DNA of 64,000 nucleotides from Allobosea sp035944375. Its GTDB lineage: Bacteria; Pseudomonadota; Alphaproteobacteria; Rhizobiales; Beijerinckiaceae. The stretch is from NCBI RefSeq assembly GCF_035944375.1, contig NZ_DASZBE010000007.1. One strand, given 5' to 3'. The notes beneath the pieces were generated by a model that did no database searches, was not told the origin of the DNA, and was given only the letters and a program-made list of their open reading frames with translations. This document shows positions 34,049 through 42,340 of the stretch, piece by piece. Every line of letters begins with the position of its first letter. Position 1 is the stretch's first letter. The position numbers and the translations under genes are program-made.

Positions 34049-34822
34049 ATGAGCAACCAGTTTGTCGAGAAGGTGCTGTCGGTCCATCACTGGAACGACA
34101 CGCTGTTCAGCTTCCGCACCACCCGCAATCCCGCCTTCCGCTTCGAGGCCGGTCAGTTCGCGATGATCGGCCTGATGGTCGAGGGGCGCCCGCTGCTGCG
34201 CGCCTACAGCATGGCCTGCGCTCCTTACGACGAGGAGCTCGAGTTCCTCAGCATCAAGGTGCCGGACGGGCCGCTGACCTCGCGGCTGCAGAAAATCGTT
34301 CCCGGCGACGAAATCCTGATCGGCCGCAAGGCCACCGGCACGCTGCTGCACGACAATCTGGTGCCGGGCCGCAACCTGTACTTCCTGTCGACCGGCACGG
34401 GGCTCGCGCCCTTCATGAGCCTGATCCGCGACCCCGCGACCTATGAGCGGTTCGAGAAGGTCGTCCTCGTCCATGGCGTGCGGCTGGTTTCGGAGCTGGC
34501 CTACGAGACCTTCATCCGCGAGGAGCTGCCGGCCGACGAGTTGATCGGCGAGATGGTCGCCAGCCAGCTGATCTATCACCCGACCGTGACCCGCGAGGAG
34601 TACCGCAACCGCGGGCGCGTGACCGAGCTCTTCGCCTCGCCGGAGTGGTTCGCCTCGCTCGGCCTTCCTTTCGCCGATGCGGAAAACGACCGCGTCATGC
34701 TCTGCGGCAGCCCGGCGATGCTGGCCGACATGAAGGTCCAGCTCGAGGGACGCGGCTTCGTCGAGGGCTCAAGCTCGACGCCGGCGACCTATGTGGTCGA
34801 GCGCGCCTTCGTGGAGAAGTGA
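34049..34822 (+). CDS. fpr: Ferredoxin--NADP reductase
   Basis: A 257-residue FAD enzyme passing electrons between NADPH and ferredoxin or flavodoxin. FAD site: FEAGQFAMIG and RAYSMACAPYDEELEF (residues ~50-66); NADP site: LYFLSTGTGLAPFMSLIRDP (~110-129); the C-terminus ends in the FVEK type typical of bacterial (subclass I) reductases. The ATG at 34049 gives the usual length; the frame upstream is non-family. No obvious partner gene alongside; the next gene follows after 122 bp. Confidence 0.95.
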   Translation: MSNQFVEKVLSVHHWNDTLFSFRTTRNPAFRFEAGQFAMIGLMVEGRPLLRAYSMACAPYDEELEFLSIKVPDGPLTSRLQKIVPGDEILIGRKATGTLLHDNLVPGRNLYFLSTGTGLAPFMSLIRDPATYERFEKVVLVHGVRLVSELAYETFIREELPADELIGEMVASQLIYHPTVTREEYRNRGRVTELFASPEWFASLGLPFADAENDRVMLCGSPAMLADMKVQLEGRGFVEGSSSTPATYVVERAFVEK

Positions 34823-34944
34823 CGTAAGGGGAGGCGGTCGGGCTGCCTCTGCCGTAGGCAGCCGACGCGATTTCGGCCTTGAAGCGAACGATCGGGCGTG
34901 ATGACCTGCGCCCCGTCTCGCCTGCGCTCCGGAGTCCCCCGCCC

Positions 34945-36444
34945 ATGTCGCCACGCATCGCCTTCGGCGGATTCCTGCACGAGACCAACACTTTCGCACC
35001 GAGCAAGGCAGGCCTCGACGCCTTCGTCCAGGGCGGCGGCTGGCCGTCGCTGGCGCGGGGCGAGGCCGTGTTCGAGGCTGTCCGCAACGTCAATGTCGGC
35101 GCGTCGGGCTTCGTCGAGACGGCGCGCGGGCTCGGCTGGGAGATGGTGCCGACCTTGTGGTGCGCCGCCAGCCCCTCCGCCCATGTCACGGCGGAGGCCT
35201 TCGAGACGCTGCTGGGCGAGCTGGTCGAGGCCATCAAGGCGGCGCTGCCGCTGGATGGGGTCTATCTCGATCTGCACGGCGCCATGGTGGCGGAAGGCTT
35301 TCCGGACGGGGAGGGCGAGACGCTGCGGCGGGTGCGGGCCGCGATCGGCCCCGACGTGCCGCTCGTCGCCAGCCTCGATCTGCATGGCAATGTCACACAG
35401 CTGATGGTCGACAGCGCCGATGCGCTCGTCGCCTACCGGACCTATCCCCATGTCGACATGGCGCTGACGGGGAGCCGCGCGACGACCTATCTCGCAAGGC
35501 TGATCGGCACGGCGAAGCGTGACGCCAAGGCTTTCCGGCAGATCCCCTATCTGATCCCGATCGCCTGGCAGGCGACGGCGATGGAGCCGTGCGCGACGAT
35601 CTATGCCGAACTCGCGGCGCTGGAGGGCGAGAGCGTGCCGACGCTGTCCTTCCTGCCGGGCTTCCCGGCCGCCGATTTCGCCGATTGCGGGCCGACCGTC
35701 GTCGCCTATGGCGCGACGCAAGAGGACGCCGACCGGGCTGCCGATGCGGTCGCGGCCCGTGTCATGGCCAGCGAAGCGGCGTTCAACGGCAAGGTCTTCG
35801 ATCCCGATGCGGGTGTTCTGGAAGCGATGGGGCTGGCGAGCGGCGCGACGAAGCCGATCGTCATCGCCGACACGCAGGACAATCCGGGTGCGGGCGGCGA
35901 TTCCGACACGATGGGCATGGCGCGCGCGCTCGTCCGCAACGGCGCGCAGCGGGCGGCGATCGGGCTGATCGTCGATCCCGAGGTGGCGCGTCAGGCGCAT
36001 GAGGCGGGCGTCGGGGCGACGATCCGGGCTGCGCTCGGTGCCAAGTCAGGCATTCCCGGCGATGTGCCGCTGGAGGGCGAGTTCGTCGTCGAGCAGCTGT
36101 CGGACGGGCGCTTCGTCGCGCCGGGCCCCTTCTTCGGGGGATCGCGGATGAATCTCGGCGCTTGTGCCGCGCTGCGGATCGGCGGGGTCCGGATCGTCGT
36201 CGCTTCGCGCAAGGCGCAGATGGCGGACCAGGCGATGTATCGGCAGGTCGGCATCGAGCCGACCGAGCAGGCGATCCTCGTGAACAAGAGCTCCGTGCAT
36301 TTCCGTGCCGATTTCGAGCCGATCGCGCATTCCATCCTGGTTTGCGCCGCGCCCGGGCCGATGCCTGTCGATCCCTCCGTGCTGCCCTGGAAGCATCTGC
36401 GTCCGGGCCTGCGCACCGCGCCGCTCGGCCCCGTCTTCGGCTGA
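34945..36444 (+). CDS. M81 family metallopeptidase (MlrC-like)
   Basis: A 499-residue protein. The N-terminal family signature IAFGGFLHETNTFAPSKAG is followed by DGVYLDLHGAMVAEG (metal-binding Asp and His), SLDLHGNVT, VAYRTYPHVDM and ADTQDNPGAGGDSDT; the C-terminal domain (~300-499) contains GVRIVVASRKAQMADQAMY. The name-giving MlrC cleaves linear microcystin fragments, but most relatives have unknown substrates, probably non-standard peptides. It heads a run of two more peptidases and a peptide-type ABC transporter, all on the plus strand, with short gaps (30, 11, 93 bp). Confidence 0.9.
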   Translation: MSPRIAFGGFLHETNTFAPSKAGLDAFVQGGGWPSLARGEAVFEAVRNVNVGASGFVETARGLGWEMVPTLWCAASPSAHVTAEAFETLLGELVEAIKAALPLDGVYLDLHGAMVAEGFPDGEGETLRRVRAAIGPDVPLVASLDLHGNVTQLMVDSADALVAYRTYPHVDMALTGSRATTYLARLIGTAKRDAKAFRQIPYLIPIAWQATAMEPCATIYAELAALEGESVPTLSFLPGFPAADFADCGPTVVAYGATQEDADRAADAVAARVMASEAAFNGKVFDPDAGVLEAMGLASGATKPIVIADTQDNPGAGGDSDTMGMARALVRNGAQRAAIGLIVDPEVARQAHEAGVGATIRAALGAKSGIPGDVPLEGEFVVEQLSDGRFVAPGPFFGGSRMNLGACAALRIGGVRIVVASRKAQMADQAMYRQVGIEPTEQAILVNKSSVHFRADFEPIAHSILVCAAPGPMPVDPSVLPWKHLRPGLRTAPLGPVFG

Positions 36445-36474
36445 CCGCCCTCAATCCTCCCGGAGTTGCTTCCC

Positions 36475-37635
36475 ATGCCTGCCCTGACCGCGATCGAGGC
36501 CTTCACGGACGAACTCGTCGCCATCCGCCGTGATCTCCACGCCCATCCCGAGATCGGCTTCGAGGAGGTCCGGACGTCGGGTATTGTCGCCGAGAAGCTG
36601 GCGGCCTGGGGGATAGAGGTCCATCGCGGAATCGGCGGCACCGGCGTTGTCGGCGTCCTGCAGGGCACGGGTGGGCCGGGCCGGCGCGTCGGCCTGCGCG
36701 CCGACATGGACGCGCTGCCGATGGACGAGATCACCAACCTGCCCTGGCGCTCGACCATTCCCGGCCGAATGCATGCCTGTGGCCATGACGGCCACACCAC
36801 GATGCTGCTGGGCGCGGCGCGCTATCTTGCCGAGAATCGCGGCTTTGCGGGCACGGCGATCTTCGTGTTCCAGCCGGCGGAGGAGGGTCTCGGCGGGGCG
36901 CGCGCCATGCTCGCCGACAATTTGTTCGAGCGTTTTCCCTGCGACGAGATCTACGGCATCCACAACGCGCCCAATCTCGACCCCGGTCAGATCGCCGTCT
37001 TCCCCGGCCCGGCGATGGCGGGGGCGGATTTCTTCGACATCAGCATCATCGGCAAGGGCAGCCATGGCGCGATGCCCCATGTCGGGCGCGACCCGGTCAT
37101 CGTCGCGATCTCGCTCGCGGCCGCGCTGCAGACCATCGTCAGTCGCAACGCCGATCCGCGCGAGGCGGCCGTGCTCTCGATCACGCAGATCCATGCCGGC
37201 TCGGCCTACAATGTCATCCCGGAAGAGGCGGCGCTGGCCGGCACGGTGCGGACCTTCTCGCCCGAGATCGCCAAGCTGATCCGGGAACGGATGCGCGAGA
37301 TCTGCGCCGGGATGGCGGCGACGTTCGGCGTGCAGGTCGACATCGACATCCGCGGCATCTTCGACGTGCTGGTGAACCATCCCGAGCAGGCGGTCGCGAC
37401 GGCGGCGGTCGCCGCCGAAATCGTCGGCGCCGGCAACGTATTGACCGAGCCGAAGCCGGTGATGGGCAGCGAGGATTTCGCCGACATGCTGCGCGTGGTG
37501 CCCGGCGCCTATGCCTGGATCGGCCATGCCGGCAGCGTGCCCGTCCACAACCCGGCCTTCGTGCTCGATGATGGCATCCTGCCGATCGGGGCGAGCCTGC
37601 TGGCGCGCCTCGTCGAAACGCGCAGCAAAACCTGA
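36475..37635 (+). CDS. M20 family amidohydrolase/aminoacylase
   Basis: A 386-residue enzyme of the M20D (IAA-amino-acid hydrolase/hippurate hydrolase) group. Markers: RRDLHAHPEIGFEE (residues ~18-31), LRADMDALPMDE, MHACGHDGHTTMLLGAARYL (zinc ligands), QPAEEGLGGARAML (catalytic Glu) and GKGSHGAMPH. It removes acyl groups from N-acyl amino acids or splits similar amides in the cytoplasm. ATG at 36475 preferred to TTG at 36466. Placed between the M81 and a second M20 gene, so the three probably process one group of imported substrates. Confidence 0.93.
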   Translation: MPALTAIEAFTDELVAIRRDLHAHPEIGFEEVRTSGIVAEKLAAWGIEVHRGIGGTGVVGVLQGTGGPGRRVGLRADMDALPMDEITNLPWRSTIPGRMHACGHDGHTTMLLGAARYLAENRGFAGTAIFVFQPAEEGLGGARAMLADNLFERFPCDEIYGIHNAPNLDPGQIAVFPGPAMAGADFFDISIIGKGSHGAMPHVGRDPVIVAISLAAALQTIVSRNADPREAAVLSITQIHAGSAYNVIPEEAALAGTVRTFSPEIAKLIRERMREICAGMAATFGVQVDIDIRGIFDVLVNHPEQAVATAAVAAEIVGAGNVLTEPKPVMGSEDFADMLRVVPGAYAWIGHAGSVPVHNPAFVLDDGILPIGASLLARLVETRSKT

Positions 37636-37646
37636 AGGCGCCCCGC

Positions 37647-38783
37647 ATGAACCCCGCCGATCTGCCTCTCGATCTCGATGCCCTGCTCGCGGGCCTTCGG
37701 CCCTGGATCGAATGCGAAAGCCCGACCTTCGACGTCGCGGCTGTCAACCGGATGATGGATTTTGCGGCGAGCGAACTGGTGGCGGCCGGCGCCGTCGTCA
37801 CGCGCTTTCCCGGCCCGCCGGGGCTCGGCGACTGCCTGCGCGGCGACTTTCCCCATCCGCGAAGGGCTGAGCCCGGCGTGCTGATGATGTCGCATCTCGA
37901 CACGGTGCATCCGGTCGGCACGCTGAAGACGCTGCCCTTCCGGCGCGATGGCTGGCGCTGCTACGGGCCGGGCATCCTCGACATGAAGGGCGGCGCCTAT
38001 GCCGGGCTGCAGGCGATCATCGCGCTGGCCAAAGCAGGCATCGAGACGCCGCTGCCGGTCAGCGTGCTCTTCACCAGCGACGAGGAGATCGGCAGCCCCG
38101 GCACGCGCGAGCTGATCCTCGAGCAGGCGCGCCGGCACCGCTTCATCCTGGTTCCAGAGCCAGGGCGGCCTGGCAACGGCGTCGTCACGGGACGCTATGC
38201 GATCGCGCGCTTCAATCTCCAGGCCGAGGGACGGCCGAGCCATGCCGGCTCGCAGCTGAAGAACGGCCGCTCCGCGATCAGCATGATGGCGCAGCAGCTG
38301 CTCGCGATCGAGGCGATGACGGATGACGACTGCACCTTCAGCGTCGGCGTGATCCAGGGCGGGCAATGGGTCAACTGCGTGCCGACGACCTGCCGGGCCG
38401 AGGCGCTCAGCATGGCGAAGCGGCAGGTCGATCTCGACCGCGGGGTCGAGCGGATGCTGGCGCTGAGCGCCAAGAACGCCGACGGCACGCGCTTCACCGT
38501 CACGCGCGGCGTCACCCGGCCCGTGTGGGAGCCGAACGATGCCACGCTGAAGCTGTTCGGTCTCGCCCGCGAGGTGGCCGGCGAGTTGGGGTGGACGCTC
38601 GAGCATGGCTCGGCGGGCGGCGGCTCGGATGCCAATTTCACCGGCGCGGAGGGCATTGCGTCGTTGGACGGGCTGGGCCTGCTCGGAGCCGGCTATCATA
38701 CGCTGGAAGAGCATATCGAGGTGGAAAGCCTGCTGCAGCGGACGCGGCTGATGGCCGGCCTGCTGGCGCGGTTGACCGCGTGA
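37647..38783 (+). CDS. M20 family metallopeptidase (glutamate carboxypeptidase-like)
   Basis: A 378-residue peptidase closer to the M20A/CPG2 group than its neighbour. Zinc-site segments: MMSHLDTVHPVGTL (residues ~80-93), YGPGILDMKGGAYAGL, FTSDEEIGSPGTRELI and, in the dimerisation domain, AEGRPSHAGSQ. The closing HTLEEHIEVESL is typical. It probably removes a C-terminal acidic amino acid or cleaves a dipeptide. The gene starts 11 bp after the previous stop, so co-translation is likely. Confidence 0.92.
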   Translation: MNPADLPLDLDALLAGLRPWIECESPTFDVAAVNRMMDFAASELVAAGAVVTRFPGPPGLGDCLRGDFPHPRRAEPGVLMMSHLDTVHPVGTLKTLPFRRDGWRCYGPGILDMKGGAYAGLQAIIALAKAGIETPLPVSVLFTSDEEIGSPGTRELILEQARRHRFILVPEPGRPGNGVVTGRYAIARFNLQAEGRPSHAGSQLKNGRSAISMMAQQLLAIEAMTDDDCTFSVGVIQGGQWVNCVPTTCRAEALSMAKRQVDLDRGVERMLALSAKNADGTRFTVTRGVTRPVWEPNDATLKLFGLAREVAGELGWTLEHGSAGGGSDANFTGAEGIASLDGLGLLGAGYHTLEEHIEVESLLQRTRLMAGLLARLTA

Positions 38784-38876
38784 GGATGCCGGGCGAGCAT
38801 GGGCCCGCCCGGTGGCACGGGGCCTGCATAGATCATGATGCGCCGAACGCGCACGAGAGTTGAAGGGGAAAGCACC

Positions 38877-40442
38877 ATGGCAGGGCGTTTGAGGACTTTG
38901 GTGGCCGCCTGCGCGATCGTCGCCGGCACTTCGCTGGCGCAGGCGCAAACCCTGAAGATCGTCATGCATTCGGACGTGAAGATCGTCGATCCGATCTGGA
39001 CGACGGCCTATATCGTCCGCAACCACGGCTACATGATCTACGACACGCTGTTCTCGATGGACGAGGCCGGCAACATCAAGCCGCAGATGGTCGAGAGCTT
39101 CACCGAATCGCCGGACAAGCTGACCTACAAATTCACCCTCCGGGACGGGCTGCTCTGGCATGACGGCAAGCCCGTCACCTCCGCGGACTGCATCGCTTCG
39201 ATCACACGCTGGTCTGCCAAGGATCCCGTCGGCCAAAAGCTGATGACTTTCGTCGACACGATCACCGCCGACGACGCCAAGAGCTTCACGGTGAAGCTGA
39301 AGTCGCCGACCGGCCTGCTGATCTTCGGCCTCGGCAAGCCGTCGTCGAACGTGCCCTTCATGATGCCCGAGCGCGTCGCGAAGACCGACCCCAACACGCA
39401 GATCTCGGAGTTCATCGGGTCGGGCCCCTTCGTGCTGAAGACCGACGAATGGAAGCCGGGCGACAAGATCGTCTACACGAAGTTCAAGGACTACAAGCCG
39501 CGCTCCGAGCCCGCTTCGGGCCTCGCCGGCGGCAAGGTCGCGAAGGTGGACCGGATCGAGTGGCTCGCGGTGGCCGACCAGCAGCAGGCGGTCAACGCGC
39601 TGCTCGCGGGCGAGATCGACATGGTCGAACAGCCTGCCTTCGACCTGATTCCGCTGCTCGCCGGCGACAAGAGCATCAAGCTGTGGAACTACAACCCGCT
39701 CGGCCTGCAGTACACGATGCGCTTCAACCACACGCAGCCGCCCTTCGACAATCCGAAGGTGCGCCAGGCCGTGACCTATGCGCTGAACCAGAAGGACTTC
39801 CTCGAGGCGACGGTCGGCAATCCCGACTATTACCAACCCTGCAAGGCGATGTTCGTCTGCGGCACGCAGCTCGCCTCCGAGAAGGGAATGGACGGGCTGC
39901 TGGAATCGAACTTCAAGAAGTCGCAGGAACTGCTGAAGGAGGCCGGCTATGACGGCAAGCCGATCGTTCTGCTGCACTCCACCGACCTGCAGTCTCTGAC
40001 CAATCTCGGGCCCGTCGCCAAGCAACTGCTCGAGAAGGGCGGCTTCAAGGTCGACATGCAGTCCTCGGACTGGCAGACCGTGGTGTCTCGCCGTGTCCGC
40101 AAAGACCCGATCGACAAGGGCGGCTGGAACGTGATGCAGACCTCCTGGGTCTCGGCCGACATCCTCAACCCGGTCATGGCGGGCTTCTTCAATGCGAGCT
40201 GCGACAAGGCGGCCTTTGGCTGGCCCTGCGACGCCCAGATGGAGAAGCTGCGTGACGATTTCGCCCGCGAGCCCGATCCGGCCAAGCAGAAGGCGATCGC
40301 GGAAGCGGTCCAGATGCGCTGGCGCGAGGTCGTCACCCATGTCCATCTCGGCCAGTACAACGTGCCGATCGCGACGCGGACGAACGTCACCGGCATCCTG
40401 ACCGCGCCGGCGCCGGTGTTCTGGAACGTCGAGAAGAAGTGA
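38877..40442 (+). CDS. Peptide ABC transporter substrate-binding protein (DppA-like)
   Basis: A 521-residue periplasmic protein of the family 5 solute-binding group. A signal peptide (MAGRLRTLVAACAIVAGTSL then AQA) should be cut before QTLKIV. The core pattern DPIWTTAYIVRNHGYMIYDT and LRDGLLWHDGKPVTSADC belongs to dipeptide/oligopeptide-binding proteins. The ATG at 38877 has a good ribosome binding site (GAAGGGGAAAGC). It precedes two permeases and a fused ATPase, giving a full import system. Ligand unknown; the preceding peptidases suggest modified or unusual peptides. Confidence 0.93.
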   Translation: MAGRLRTLVAACAIVAGTSLAQAQTLKIVMHSDVKIVDPIWTTAYIVRNHGYMIYDTLFSMDEAGNIKPQMVESFTESPDKLTYKFTLRDGLLWHDGKPVTSADCIASITRWSAKDPVGQKLMTFVDTITADDAKSFTVKLKSPTGLLIFGLGKPSSNVPFMMPERVAKTDPNTQISEFIGSGPFVLKTDEWKPGDKIVYTKFKDYKPRSEPASGLAGGKVAKVDRIEWLAVADQQQAVNALLAGEIDMVEQPAFDLIPLLAGDKSIKLWNYNPLGLQYTMRFNHTQPPFDNPKVRQAVTYALNQKDFLEATVGNPDYYQPCKAMFVCGTQLASEKGMDGLLESNFKKSQELLKEAGYDGKPIVLLHSTDLQSLTNLGPVAKQLLEKGGFKVDMQSSDWQTVVSRRVRKDPIDKGGWNVMQTSWVSADILNPVMAGFFNASCDKAAFGWPCDAQMEKLRDDFAREPDPAKQKAIAEAVQMRWREVVTHVHLGQYNVPIATRTNVTGILTAPAPVFWNVEKK

Positions 40443-40475
40443 GGTGGCGACGCTGATCGGCCGGACCCGGCGCTG

Positions 40476-41417
40476 ATGCTCGGCTACATCCTGCGACGCC
40501 TGCTGGCGACGATCCCCGTGCTGGTGATCGTCGCGGTCCTGGTCTTCCTGATGCTGCGCCTGACGCCGGGCGACCCGGCGGCGGTGATCGCCGGCGACAA
40601 CGCGAACACCGAGCAGATCGCGCTCATCCGCAACCGCCTCGGCCTCGACCAGCCGATCCTGACCCAGTTCCTGATCTGGGCCGGCAACCTGCTACGGGGC
40701 GAACTCGGCGAGAGCTTCTTCTTCAAGAAGCCGATCGGCGAGCTGATCATCGGGCGCATCGAGCCGACGCTGTCGCTCGCCTTCGCGACGATGCTGATCG
40801 CGATCAGCGTCGCGATCCCGCTGGGCGTGCTCGCGGCCTACAAGCACGGCTCCTGGATCGACCGGATCGTGATGGGCTTCTCGGTGCTGGGGTTCTCGGT
40901 CCCGGTCTTCGTGATCGGCTATGCGCTGATCTACGTCTTCGCGATCACGCTGGGCTGGTTCCCGGTCCAGGGCTACCAGCCGCTGTCGAGCGGGTTCGGC
41001 GGCTTCCTGCAGCGGCTGGTGCTGCCGGCGGTGACGCTGTCGGTGATCTACATCGCGCTGATCGCTCGGATGACGCGGGCGAGCGTGCTCGAGGTGCTGA
41101 ACGAGGACTATATCCGCACCGCCCGCGCCAAGGGGCAGGTCGAGCGCAAGATCCTGTTCCGCCACGCGCTCAAGAACGCGGCGGTGCCGATCGTCACCGT
41201 CGTCGGCATCGGCATCGCGCTTCTGATCGGCGGGGTGGTGGTCACCGAGAGCGTCTATTCGATCCCCGGTCTGGGCCGGCTGACGGTCGATGCGGTCCTG
41301 GCCCGCGACTACCCCACCATCCAGGCGGTGATCCTCCTGTTCTCGGGCGTCTATGTCGGCATCAACCTGCTGATCGACCTCGCCTACAGCCTGTTCGACC
41401 CGAGGATTCGCTATTGA
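40476..41417 (+). CDS. ABC transporter permease (DppB-like)
   Basis: A 313-residue inner-membrane permease with six helices (e.g. ~9-31, ~99-122, ~135-157, ~174-195, ~233-256, ~281-304). The N-terminus MLGYILRRLLATIPVLVIVA and the cytoplasmic coupling loop ARAKGQVERKILFRHALKNA (EAA-type, residues ~210-229) identify the DppB/OppB subunit. Starts 33 bp after the binding-protein stop. Its stop overlaps the next permease by 4 bp. Confidence 0.95.
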   Translation: MLGYILRRLLATIPVLVIVAVLVFLMLRLTPGDPAAVIAGDNANTEQIALIRNRLGLDQPILTQFLIWAGNLLRGELGESFFFKKPIGELIIGRIEPTLSLAFATMLIAISVAIPLGVLAAYKHGSWIDRIVMGFSVLGFSVPVFVIGYALIYVFAITLGWFPVQGYQPLSSGFGGFLQRLVLPAVTLSVIYIALIARMTRASVLEVLNEDYIRTARAKGQVERKILFRHALKNAAVPIVTVVGIGIALLIGGVVVTESVYSIPGLGRLTVDAVLARDYPTIQAVILLFSGVYVGINLLIDLAYSLFDPRIRY

Positions 41418-42340
41418 GCCCCGAGCCGACCCTCCTCGCTCCGGCTGCGGCCGAGCCCGCACCGCCGGCCCGGACCGTGATGAAGCGGCTCGTGCGCAAC
41501 CCGGTCGTCGCCATCGGCGGCACGGTCCTGCTGCTGATGACCATGATCGGCCTGTTCGCGCCGTGGCTGGGCACGCTCGATCCCACCGCCATCAACCCGA
41601 GCACGCGCAACCGCCTGCCCGGCTTCGAGCGCACGATCCGCGCCGATGACGGCACCGCGACGGTGTTCAAGCACCGGATGGGGACCGATTCGCTGGGCCG
41701 GGACGTCTATAGCCGCGTCGTCTACGGGGCGCGGGTCTCGCTGCTGATCGCGGTCTCCGTCGCGTCCTTCGCGATCGCGATCGGGCTCGTGATCGGGCTG
41801 GTGGCCGGCTATGTGCGCCCGCTCGACGGCATCATCATGCGGTTCATGGACGGGTTGATGGCGATACCCGGCATCCTGCTCGCCATCGCCGTGGTCTCGC
41901 TGTTCCGCAGCGGCCTGGTGTCGGTGATCATCGCGATCATCGTGCCGGAGATCCCGCGCGTGGTGCGGGTCGTGCGCTCGATCGTGCTGTCGGTGCGCGA
42001 GGAGCCCTATGTCGAGGCCGCGATCATGGCCGGGACGCGGCTGCCCAAGCTGATGGTGCGACACATCCTGCCCAACACGATCGCGCCGCTGATCGTGCAG
42101 GGCACCTTCATCGCGGCCTCGGCGATCCTGGTCGAGGCGATCCTGTCCTTTCTCGGCATCGGCATACCCCCGGAGATTCCGACCTGGGGCAACATCATGG
42201 CGGAGGGGCGCAACCTCTTCCGCGTCTTCCCGCACAACATCCTCTATCCGGGCATCTTCCTCGCCCTGACGGTGCTGGCGGTCAATATGCTGGGTGACGG
42301 CCTGCGCGACACCCTCGACCCCAAGATGGCCGGCCGATGA
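41414..42340 (+). CDS. ABC transporter permease (DppC-like)
   Basis: A 308-residue second permease. After ~25 variable residues comes KRLVRNPVVAIGGTVLLLMT, the DppC N-terminal helix, then GTDSLGRDVYSRVVYGARVS and the coupling segment EAAIMAGTRLPKLMVRHILP. SFLGIGIPPEIPTWGNIMAE near residue 255 is diagnostic. The start is a rare TTG overlapping the DppB stop (TTGA); an ATG at 41480 would shorten the N-terminus by 22 residues. Confidence 0.93.
   Translation: MSPEPTLLAPAAAEPAPPARTVMKRLVRNPVVAIGGTVLLLMTMIGLFAPWLGTLDPTAINPSTRNRLPGFERTIRADDGTATVFKHRMGTDSLGRDVYSRVVYGARVSLLIAVSVASFAIAIGLVIGLVAGYVRPLDGIIMRFMDGLMAIPGILLAIAVVSLFRSGLVSVIIAIIVPEIPRVVRVVRSIVLSVREEPYVEAAIMAGTRLPKLMVRHILPNTIAPLIVQGTFIAASAILVEAILSFLGIGIPPEIPTWGNIMAEGRNLFRVFPHNILYPGIFLALTVLAVNMLGDGLRDTLDPKMAGR

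Noticed and set aside
37509..40346. 945-codon open frame on the minus strand opposite the peptidase and binding-protein genes
   Set aside because: Antisense shadow crossing two well-defined genes and their intergenic gap.
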